Source: Nitrospiraceae bacterium | GTDB lineage: Bacteria > Nitrospirota > Nitrospiria > Nitrospirales > UBA8639 | NCBI GenBank assembly: GCA_003523945.1 | Contig: DOFS01000013.1 | Coordinates: forward strand, 1 to 5,957 | Reading direction: 5' to 3' | Length of the DNA: 5,957 bases | Part shown: positions 1-5,595 of the stretch, piece after piece | Position numbering within the stretch: the stretch's first letter is position 1 | Layout: each line of letters starts with the position of its first letter | Program-made: the position numbers and the translations under genes | The notes under the pieces: generated by a model | The model's database searches: none | Seen by the model: the letters and a program-made list of their open reading frames with translations, nothing else | What the model was told of the DNA's origin: nothing

Positions 1-420
1 TTTAATTACAAACCGCTTCCACAATTTCAACCCGAAGTCTTTGCCCGCGTGCGGCCGACCGATACGACGATGCGGAAATCATTCGACAAAGGGATCGAGC
101 AACTCGCCCGGGAAGGGACCATTCAAATTCTTCGGAGTCTGGACGGCCTGGAGTTTTTTGTGGCTGCGGTCGGCAAACTCCAGTTTGATGTGCTGGAATT
201 TCGTCTACAAAGCGAATATCGGGTCAAAGTGGTGGTGGATGTGTTGCCCTATGAATCCAGCGCCTGGCTGGTGGGCGATGTGGAGACCTTTAAACCGCCC
301 TCTGATGCTCTCGTCGTCAAAGACAGCCAGGATCGAGCCGTCGTCCTATTCCGTAGCTCATGGTCCAAAAATTTCGCCAGCGAACGCAATCCCGATCACA
401 GTTTCCGGGATATGGGCTAA
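1..420 (+). CDS. prfC: Peptide chain release factor 3 (RF3), C-terminal part
   Basis: RF3 is a cytosolic translational GTPase that removes RF1 or RF2 from the ribosome after peptide release. Only the last 139 residues are present; the frame is open to the left edge, so the GTPase domain and most of domain II lie outside the window. The visible part is domain III. Its best landmark is AVGKLQFDVLEFRLQSEY, which corresponds to AVGxLQFDVxxxRLxSEY of E. coli RF3, and it is preceded by an FARVRPTDTTMRKSF segment also typical of the family. The usual family length is about 530 residues. The gene ends in TAA at 418-420. A short hairpin (GGGAA-ATC-TTCCC, 432-444) follows but has no T tract, so I do not call a terminator. 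The family call rests on these motifs and is secure. Confidence 0.95.
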   Translation, partial: FNYKPLPQFQPEVFARVRPTDTTMRKSFDKGIEQLAREGTIQILRSLDGLEFFVAAVGKLQFDVLEFRLQSEYRVKVVVDVLPYESSAWLVGDVETFKPPSDALVVKDSQDRAVVLFRSSWSKNFASERNPDHSFRDMG

Positions 421-580
421 TTCCGTCTTTCGGGAAATCTTCCCACCCCTCTCAGACATTTGCATATCGTCCCTCAAGATGTGACAGAATTATTATGACA
501 TGAGTCTTGTGTAGTAACTGTAACTGCCGAATCAATAAAGATTTCTGTATTCAATGTGCGGAGAAGGTCATATAAATGGT

Positions 581-1882
581 CTATTCAGATGGGGAAGGCT
601 TATTTCTATTTAACCAGATTCCCAACACCAGGATGAGCAGGGATGATATGACACCGGTTAAGGTGTTGACGGCACCCGTCATATTTAGCAAGGTATAAAT
701 AAAATTAACATCAACAAGTAGCCTGTTCTGGTACAAGGTAAAAATTATGGTAAATACTGAACCAGTGGCGATACACACAGGTATTATCCAAATCCATACT
801 CGGCGGAAATATTTCGCGATCAAAACCCATCCGATGACTAATGCTAAATAATTAATAATTGTGGGAACCACATGAAAGAGCATTCTTAATACTCCTGAGA
901 TAGAAAAATCTGAATCTAGCCCTATCCAACCTAGTCCCAAGCCAAAGAAAAAAAGTACGGTGGCAACTACATAGCGCGCATACATGGCAGCCTGTCCAAT
1001 AATGGTATATGAAGAAAGATCATGATCAGGCAAGATTACACTCAACACGTGTTTTAGTTGATCAGAAACCGCTGTTGAAGTTCGATCCATCTCTGTAAGC
1101 CACCATTTTCTCTTGGAGGTGCTCTGGCCGAAAATCGGGTTTCCATCTTCTGTGAAACCAATAATATAAATGGCATCCTGAAAATTGGGTAAATGTATTG
1201 GGAAATGTTTTTCTATTATTGCCCTAAATTCCTCGTAGAATGCCTTCTCTTTTTTTGCTCTTCCTTTTTTTGTCAGAGCATCAGTGGGGCGTGGTGGTAA
1301 ATACAGAAGCAGGGAGGTATGGTTAACATTGTTTTTTACCGCCTCGATCTCCCACTCTATGCCAGCAGATTCACCAACGGTTAATACAACTAATCTGGAT
1401 TTACGTAGCAATTCCTCCACTTTCTTCTGCCAGCCCTGATGCCGCACAAAAATTCGATAAGCTCCCAGAGGAAAGATTCCTATTCGCGATTCCCAATTGG
1501 GCTCTCCTATCGATACAAAAGGTCCAATGGCATTGAGTGCAAGGAGGAAATCCTCGCTGGTACCTTGGATGGGGACTGTACTTTCGCCTGCTGGAATAAC
1601 GTCATAGGTCCTTGATTGGTCTTCATTAAAAGGACGGAGGAACAGCACCGGCGGTCGGTTGTCAATTTCGGCAATTCGGTCAAAAGGGGGTACCAGAAAA
1701 CAGCTCGAAAAAATGACCATGCCTGTGCATGCCATCAATCCAATGATGGTGAGCAAAACAGAGCCAACTGACGACCCCTTTAGTGTAAAAAAGTCGATAA
1801 TAAGCACGCCGCACAGCAAGCATCCAACAGTACCGATCAGGTAAGTCGTATATCCAATCACAGTCCTGGTGTTTTCAGACAT
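581..1882 (-). CDS. Six-helix membrane protein with a TIR-like cytosolic domain
   Basis: I do not recognise a named family. The 433-residue product has two N-terminal hydrophobic segments (about 8-30 and 42-64), a soluble region of about 235 residues, and four more hydrophobic segments (about 303-322, 340-357, 363-385, 405-425). The soluble part opens with a strand-like PPVLFLRPFNED (77-88), has GPFVSIGEPNW (120-130), then a helix leading to SRLVVLTVGES followed by GIEWEIEAV (174-182). This order resembles TIR/SEFIR domains, in which a strand of the form 'vvvlS' precedes a W...E motif; Glu178 would be the candidate catalytic glutamate. The TIR-like reading, and any NAD-cleaving or defence role, is inference. 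I chose ATG 1882 because AGGAG lies 7 nt upstream (spacer TTCTGAC); an in-frame ATG at 1918 lacks such a site. The gene looks AT-richer than its neighbours and stands alone, suggesting horizontal gain. Confidence 0.8.
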   Translation of the reverse strand: MSENTRTVIGYTTYLIGTVGCLLCGVLIIDFFTLKGSSVGSVLLTIIGLMACTGMVIFSSCFLVPPFDRIAEIDNRPPVLFLRPFNEDQSRTYDVIPAGESTVPIQGTSEDFLLALNAIGPFVSIGEPNWESRIGIFPLGAYRIFVRHQGWQKKVEELLRKSRLVVLTVGESAGIEWEIEAVKNNVNHTSLLLYLPPRPTDALTKKGRAKKEKAFYEEFRAIIEKHFPIHLPNFQDAIYIIGFTEDGNPIFGQSTSKRKWWLTEMDRTSTAVSDQLKHVLSVILPDHDLSSYTIIGQAAMYARYVVATVLFFFGLGLGWIGLDSDFSISGVLRMLFHVVPTIINYLALVIGWVLIAKYFRRVWIWIIPVCIATGSVFTIIFTLYQNRLLVDVNFIYTLLNMTGAVNTLTGVISSLLILVLGIWLNRNKPSPSE

Positions 1883-2005
1883 GTCAGAACTCCTACCCCC
1901 GGTGTGGCGATAGTTCATGATTCACACAACTCGAACATATCACTTCGATAGTATTGCTAATCAATTAAGGGTTCCATCGTTTAATGGATATTCTGCTGAA
2001 TGTGA

Positions 2006-2233
2006 ACAGCAATTCTAAAATATTGGATACACTGCAATCATGCTGTTTTTCCCACAGGCATCGACTGGCACCTCAAAGAGCTGTTCACCGGGTTCAATGT
2101 CCGACGTATCGAACAACGCCAGCCTGCCTGGCTCATAATGACCGCATCTGCATGTTGGCGGATGGTGGTGCGGGCATGGGAAATAAAGACAGGATGGGAT
2201 ATGGGTCTGGCTCAGTGGAAAAATAAACGATGA
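2006..2233 (+). pseudogene. Possible C-terminal gene remnant, unrecognised
   Basis: An open frame of about 75 codons runs from just after an in-frame TGA (near 1997-2005) to TGA at 2231-2233. It has no ATG, GTG or TTG start with a ribosome binding site at its upstream end. Its translation is protein-like: GIDWHLKELFTGFNVRRIEQ, then a hydrophobic PAWLIM, then a basic and aromatic tail ending AQWKNKR. It could be the surviving C-terminus of a decayed gene, perhaps an enzyme ending in an amphipathic helix, but I cannot name the family. A competing 80-codon frame from ATG 1984 reads as low-complexity, Cys/His/Arg-rich sequence and is less convincing. Confidence 0.25.
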
Positions 2234-2640
2234 AATTTATTGAAGGATAGAACGAAGCCGCCAATTGTGGGACACATTTTCCATAAGTGCAATCGTTTGT
2301 AAAAACTGAGATTTAATCTTTCACAACAAGTCTGTCATCCTGAGCTAACGGCGAAGGATCTGTGCTCAGGTTGAAGATGGCACGGCTTAGCGAGATCCTT
2401 CGTTTGCCTCAGGATGATAGGGTCTCCCAAACCTGCTCCAATAGTTCATCGCCCAGAATCCATTGGACTTAGTCTGACCGAAGGGGTTCACGCCCTTACA
2501 AATTAATCTTTTGCTTTTTGTAGTATTGATTTCGCCAACTGATCACGCTTCTTTCTTTCCATGTGGCTGAAGGCAGGTATAAGAACAAAACTCGGGAATA
2601 TCTTCAAGGTTTCCTTATCTCGCAGAGGGTAAATTTTATG
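2234..2640. other. Non-coding stretch with one repeat
   Basis: No convincing gene is present between the remnant and the thioredoxin leader. The stretch holds the palindromic repeat at 2335-2417. A minus-strand frame (2503-2733) has only a TTG start that lies across the ribosome binding site of the thioredoxin gene, and its translation shows no family motif, so I do not count it as a gene. I see no tRNA, riboswitch or clear promoter here. Confidence 0.5.
2335..2417. repeat. Palindromic repeat element, TCATCCTGAG type
   Basis: The left arm (2335-2361) begins TCATCCTGAG and ends GCGAAGGATCT. The right arm (2393-2417) is its imperfect reverse complement, starting AGATCCTTCG and ending CTCAGGATGA. 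A 31-base centre separates them. As RNA this would fold into a long stem with an internal mismatch where CTAACGG faces GCAAA. From memory, the phrase 'TCATCCTGAGC...GAAGGATCT' recurs as a dispersed palindromic intergenic repeat in many environmental bacterial genomes. No transposase is present, so this is REP/MITE-like rather than an autonomous element. Copy number cannot be judged from this window. Confidence 0.7.
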
Positions 2641-2645
2641 AAAGG

Positions 2646-2720
2646 GGCTGTGTAACAGCCGGATGGCTGGAAAGACCAAGCAGAGAGGCAGGTGGGTGAG
2701 TGCCTTACCAAAGGAAGGCA
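2646..2720 (+). promoter_or_regulatory. Two hairpins in the thioredoxin-gene leader
   Basis: A perfect inverted repeat GGCTGT-GTA-ACAGCC occupies 2646-2660. A second one, TGCCTT-ACCAAAGG-AAGGCA, fills 2701-2720, and its loop can extend the stem by CC/GG. The second ends 11 nt before the AAGGAG site at 2732-2737. Neither is followed by a T tract, so they are not simple terminators. A role in translation control or mRNA stability is inference. Confidence 0.35.
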
Positions 2721-2745
2721 AGAAATTCAACAAGGAGCTGCGGAA

Positions 2746-3276
2746 ATGTTCAAGAAGGCAATGAAAATTTTGGTGAGTCTGACTCTTTTCGGAATGATGA
2801 ATGTCTTGTTGTATTTTTCCTCCACGAGTTTTGCGAATACTATTCCAGCACCTGACATCATCAGTTCGACGTGGATTAACTCAGGGCCACTCAAGATGGA
2901 AGATCTCCGTGGAAAGGTGGTGATGGTGGAGTTTTGGACATTTGGATGCTGGAACTGCCGGAATATTGAACCGTATGTCAAGGAATGGCACGACAAGTAC
3001 GTCAAGCAAGGGCTGGTTGTGATTGCGGTACATTCGCCGGAATTCAAATATGAATACGATGTAGAAAAGGTCAAAGGGTACATTCAGGAACACCATATTC
3101 CCTATGCCGTGCCCATCGATAATGAATTCCGGAACTGGCGGCAGTATCGCAACCGGTACTGGCCAACCTTGTATTTGATCGATAAGCAGGGTGAGATTCA
3201 ATACGTGCGGATTGGCGAAGGGGGCTATGACGAAACCGAACACATCATTCAACGCCTCCTTGCCGAACCGGCATAA
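2746..3276 (+). CDS. Exported thioredoxin-fold (TlpA/AhpC-TSA-like) protein, CWNC active site
   Basis: The 176-residue product has an N-terminal signal sequence (MFKKAMK, hydrophobic core about 8-25, likely cleavage after SFA at residue 30), so it should act outside the cytoplasmic membrane. A thioredoxin fold follows: a KVVMVEFWTFGCWNCRN segment with the redox pair Cys68 and Cys71, a VVIAVHSPEF strand, and RYWPTLYLID with the expected cis-proline Pro140. The family reduces or exchanges disulfides; the partner cannot be read from sequence. The middle residues WN are unusual beside the CGPC of thioredoxin and the CINC of similar exported redoxins. I chose ATG 2746 because AAGGAG (2732-2737) lies 8 nt upstream; the ATG at 2692 has no such site and would put a non-signal tail before the signal peptide. 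It converges with suhB, with no evident operon partner. Confidence 0.88.
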   Translation: MFKKAMKILVSLTLFGMMNVLLYFSSTSFANTIPAPDIISSTWINSGPLKMEDLRGKVVMVEFWTFGCWNCRNIEPYVKEWHDKYVKQGLVVIAVHSPEFKYEYDVEKVKGYIQEHHIPYAVPIDNEFRNWRQYRNRYWPTLYLIDKQGEIQYVRIGEGGYDETEHIIQRLLAEPA

Positions 3277-3396
3277 GCAGGACGCTTGTGAAGAGCTAGA
3301 CAAAGCCCATTGGTAGCAAGGAGGCTGGACGGGGATGAGACCATGATCAAGCCTCTGTCGCGTATTGATCAATTGAGTGATAGGTGGGTCTGTTTT

Positions 3397-4203
3397 TTAC
3401 AGACGGCAAGTTTTCAGCACCTCCACCATTTCCTGATGGATGTGGCCATTGGTGGCGATAAGGGTGCTGCCATAGATGGAGTAGGGTTCCCCTTCGTAAT
3501 TGGTGACCTTTCCCCCGGCTTCTTCCAGGATGACTTTTCCTGCCGCAGTGTCCCACGGCTTGAGTTGAAGTTCCCAAAAGCCATCGAATCGGCCGCAGGC
3601 GATGTAACAGAGATCGATGGCTGCGGTGCCGGTCCGCCGCATGCCACGCGCGCGTACGGTGAATGCGCAAAATTCCTTGAGATTATTGTCTTTGGCTGTG
3701 TGCACGTCATAGGCAAAGCCGGTTACAAGCAGCGCTTCATTTAATTGAGGTGTTGCTGAAACATGTATGGGGGTGCCGTTAAGTGTCGCGCCTTTTCCTT
3801 TTTGTCCAAGAAAGAGTTCGTCTCGCGTTGGATCGTAGACGATTCCGAGGACGGGGGTGCCCTCATGTTCCACGCCGATTGAGACGTTATACATGGGAAA
3901 GCCGTGGGTGAAGTTGGTGGTCCCGTCTAAAGGATCGACGATCCATTTGATGGGATGGGTGGGGATATCCTGCAGGCCCTGTTCTTCGCTGAGGATCTGG
4001 TGTTCGGGAAACGCCTGTCGGATGGTCTGAATAACCGCTTCTTCAGAGCGTAAATCGGCTTCGGTGACCAGGTTGATGGCTTGATCCTTTTTATGGATCT
4101 GGAATCCCTTTTTGGCGTAGTCGAGGAGGATGGATCCACCCTGCCGGGCGGCTTGAACGGCGATGCGGGTCAGGGAGTGATATTCGGTAGGGGATAGTGG
4201 CAT
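3397..4203 (-). CDS. suhB: Inositol monophosphatase family enzyme
   Basis: This 268-residue protein belongs to the Mg2+-dependent inositol monophosphatase family, which hydrolyses inositol-1-phosphate and related sugar phosphates; E. coli SuhB also binds the antitermination complex and supports rRNA transcription and ribosome maturation. The metal-binding motifs are all present: SEEQG with Glu73/Glu74, WIVDPLDGTTNF with Asp90 and Asp93, and KPWDTAAG with Asp218, followed by EEAGGKVT. Length is normal for the family. I chose ATG 4203. The frame is open back to 4353, but that extension would cross the intrinsic terminator at 4313-4349 and encodes Pro-rich, non-family sequence. No strong ribosome binding site precedes 4203, and a promoter candidate puts the transcript start just upstream. 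Substrate (inositol phosphate or another phosphate ester) cannot be decided from sequence. Confidence 0.92.
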   Translation of the reverse strand: MPLSPTEYHSLTRIAVQAARQGGSILLDYAKKGFQIHKKDQAINLVTEADLRSEEAVIQTIRQAFPEHQILSEEQGLQDIPTHPIKWIVDPLDGTTNFTHGFPMYNVSIGVEHEGTPVLGIVYDPTRDELFLGQKGKGATLNGTPIHVSATPQLNEALLVTGFAYDVHTAKDNNLKEFCAFTVRARGMRRTGTAAIDLCYIACGRFDGFWELQLKPWDTAAGKVILEEAGGKVTNYEGEPYSIYGSTLIATNGHIHQEMVEVLKTCRL

Positions 4204-4226
4204 AACCGTGGGACTGAATGTTTCCC

Positions 4227-4255
4227 AGCATACCTGATGCATGCAGAAATCCCAA
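4227..4255 (-). promoter_or_regulatory. Candidate sigma70 promoter of suhB
   Basis: On the minus strand TTGGGA (4250-4255) and TATGCT (4227-4232) are separated by 17 bases; each matches four of six consensus bases. The predicted start would leave a leader of only about 16-18 bases before ATG 4203. The inverted repeat TCCCA-TGCT-TGGGA overlaps the -35 box and could be an operator, which is speculation. Its position downstream of the terminator fits an independent suhB unit. Confidence 0.4.
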
Positions 4256-4312
4256 GCATGGGAACAGGACTTTTGATGTTTTTTCTCATGAGGGCTGAAG
4301 GGAGTTGGCGGG

Positions 4313-4349
4313 AAAAACACACCGGGAGCAGGTGGCCCCACCCCCGGTG
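4313..4349 (-). terminator. Intrinsic terminator after the KA-rich gene
   Basis: Read on the minus strand, CACCGGG (4349-4343 complement) pairs with CCCGGTG, enclosing an inner GGTGGGGCCACC palindrome, and is followed by TG and then TTTTT (4317-4313). The GC-rich two-tier stem with a following T tract is a textbook rho-independent terminator. It starts about 22 bases after the stop codon of the KA-rich gene and separates that unit from suhB. Confidence 0.75.
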
Positions 4350-4371
4350 GCACTGCAGGTGGGATCTACAG

Positions 4372-4458
4372 CTACTTCTTCTTCGTCTTTGCTTTTGCTT
4401 TGGGTTTCGCGGCCGCGGCCTTTTTCTTTGGAGCGGCTTTCTTTTTCGTTGCTGCCAA
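4372..4458 (-). CDS. 28-residue Lys/Ala-rich histone H1-tail-like peptide
   Basis: A short minus-strand frame encodes LAATKKKAAPKKK, a run of Ala, then KPKAKAKTKKK and TAG. The product is almost only Lys, Ala and Pro, like bacterial histone H1-like tails (Chlamydia HctB, AlgP, C-terminal tails of some HU proteins), which bind nucleic acid non-specifically by charge. I favour the TTG at 4458 (initiator Met in practice): AGGGGGTGA, one base from the anti-16S consensus AGGAGGTGA, lies 5 bases upstream. A GTG at 4467 would add three residues but sits inside that site. The frame starts 47 bases after the HARE-HTH gene stop and is closed by an intrinsic terminator, which supports expression. An overlapping Arg-rich frame is its shadow. 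DNA or RNA binding is inference from composition. Confidence 0.6.
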   Translation of the reverse strand: MAATKKKAAPKKKAAAAKPKAKAKTKKK

Positions 4459-4505
4459 TTCACTCACCCCCTTTCAGGTCATACCATCATGTCCGTCATG
4501 GTGTG

Positions 4506-5030
4506 TCAGACGGCTTTGGTTAAGGACTTCTCCTGGTTGATTTCGAATGTGTTGGGCCCCACTTTGCGGAAACGAGGGTCCCGTTTTAAGGATGTCGCGA
4601 CAGACGTAACTGGGGTTTTCCCTCTGATGGGCATTCCGCCTTCTTTGAGACGTTGAAATAGTTCCTTGGCGTGCAATGGGCGACCTATTTCTTGAAGGAC
4701 CATATAGACGGCATCGGGCACACTCATACCCACATACTTACTTCGGCCTAATAAAATTTCCCTCGACTTAGACGCGACATCCGAATCGGCTGAGGACAGG
4801 TGCCCCTCTTTTTCCGAGAAGATCTGGCTGGAGAGACTCGCCAGTTTCGCTTTGTCAGCTTCAACCCGATAGAGGGTTTTTGCCAGCTCGAGGTATTTCT
4901 CAACCGTCGCAATTTCTTCACCTACCTGCTCTCGTTTTTTTTGGAGGTCCTTGAGTTTTCGCTCATACACACTGATGCGCTGTTCCAGCCCATCGCTGAT
5001 ATCTTTAAGCTGGTCATTTTGATCCTCCAT
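4506..5030 (-). CDS. Coiled-coil plus HARE-HTH winged-helix protein
   Basis: The 174-residue product has an N-terminal highly charged heptad-like region (about 1-60, rich in Glu, Lys, Gln and Leu) predicted as coiled coil, a linker, and a C-terminal domain (about 100-165) with SVPDAVYMVLQEIGRPLHAKEL, the basic segment around MPIRGKTPVTSVATSLKRDPRF, and a final strand VGPNTFEI. This pattern matches the HARE-HTH winged helix, known from RNA polymerase delta subunit (RpoE), ASXL proteins and proteins tied to DNA modification. The domain is thought to bind DNA or sense its state; here the partner is unknown. ATG 5030 has GGTGGAG 8 bases upstream, and a strong promoter precedes it. It is the first gene of a unit with the KA-rich peptide. 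The coiled coil suggests a dimer or a protein partner. Confidence 0.8.
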   Translation of the reverse strand: MEDQNDQLKDISDGLEQRISVYERKLKDLQKKREQVGEEIATVEKYLELAKTLYRVEADKAKLASLSSQIFSEKEGHLSSADSDVASKSREILLGRSKYVGMSVPDAVYMVLQEIGRPLHAKELFQRLKEGGMPIRGKTPVTSVATSLKRDPRFRKVGPNTFEINQEKSLTKAV

Positions 5031-5059
5031 TTCGCAAGCTCCACCATATGTTGAGTCTC

Positions 5060-5088
5060 ATTCTATTCGTGTTTTAAAGCAATGTCAA
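5060..5088 (-). promoter_or_regulatory. Strong sigma70-type promoter of the HARE-HTH unit
   Basis: On the minus strand a perfect TTGACA (5083-5088) and TAGAAT (5060-5065, five of six) are spaced by exactly 17 bases. Transcription should start near 5053, giving a leader of about 23 bases that carries the GGTGGAG site before ATG 5030. An imperfect inverted repeat (5092-5102 with 5113-5123, 9 of 11 paired) lies just upstream of the -35 box and could be a regulator site, though this is weak. Confidence 0.75.
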
Positions 5089-5595
5089 TAAGCAAGCTTT
5101 AATTTTTTGATTTTAAGGGTTGCCTTCAAACTAAAATGAAAATAACGATTGGTTAAATATAGATTAATGGTATGTTTTAGAAGAGCTCATTAGAATTTGT
5201 TCTATAATAAAATGAAAGCCTAAAGTTAGTGGTTTAAAATTTTATTAACTCAACATTTGGTATGGCGTTCATCTTGAAATAAGGGAATCTGTTTTATCAA
5301 TTAGGTATTGTCTCTTGGTATGATGCTTTTGGTTGGCTACAAAAAAATGGCAAACAATTAGGTCAGATCGATTAAGTAACAGGATTTACGTTCTGTAAGT
5401 ATGGTAAGGAATAATTCTGTGTTTAAAGCATGCCACGGAAATACTGACAACAGGTTGTGGCGGAGTACTACTTAGTGTTAATAGCGTATTTTGAGATATT
5501 TCTTACATGAGCCTTGAGGTGGCTTGGCGATGAGAGGATGCTCTGTGCGAGGATGCGAGAATGGGTGAAAAATTTTATTATTGGACTCGAAACTG
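5089..5595. other. AT-rich intergenic stretch, no gene seen
   Basis: About 500 bases without a coding frame of note on either strand separate the divergent HARE-HTH unit and rlmN. The part from 5089 to about 5420 is markedly AT-rich. A possible extended -10 element (TGGTATGAT, 5316-5324, plus strand) could start a long rlmN leader, but it lacks a clear -35 box. GAGGATG and similar GA-rich words recur near 5533-5560. I see no tRNA, terminator or known riboswitch pattern. Confidence 0.5.

Noticed and set aside
432..444. GGGAA-ATC-TTCCC hairpin after prfC
   Set aside because: The five-pair stem has no following T tract, so it is too weak to call a terminator.
41..484. 147-codon plus-strand frame over the prfC end
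   Set aside because: It is an out-of-frame shadow of prfC, whose own frame matches RF3 residue by residue.
2503..2733. 76-codon minus-strand frame before the thioredoxin gene
   Set aside because: Its only start is a TTG across the thioredoxin ribosome binding site, there is no ribosome binding site for it, and no family motif is visible.
2881..3372. 163-codon minus-strand frame opposite the thioredoxin gene
   Set aside because: It is antisense to a gene with a signal peptide and active-site motif, and its translation looks like antisense sequence.
3388..3404. GTCTGT-TTTTT-ACAGAC inverted repeat at the suhB stop codon
   Set aside because: The stem is short and AT-rich, with the T/A run in the loop rather than after the stem, so it is not a convincing terminator.
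3310..3744. 144-codon plus-strand frame opposite suhB
   Set aside because: It is antisense to the conserved C-terminal half of suhB and has no independent support.
4170..4463. 97-codon Arg/Lys-rich minus-strand frame
   Set aside because: It is the out-of-frame reading of the KA-rich gene and would run through the terminator into suhB.
4237..4656. 139-codon plus-strand frame opposite the KA-rich and HARE-HTH genes
   Set aside because: It is antisense to two better-supported genes and a terminator.
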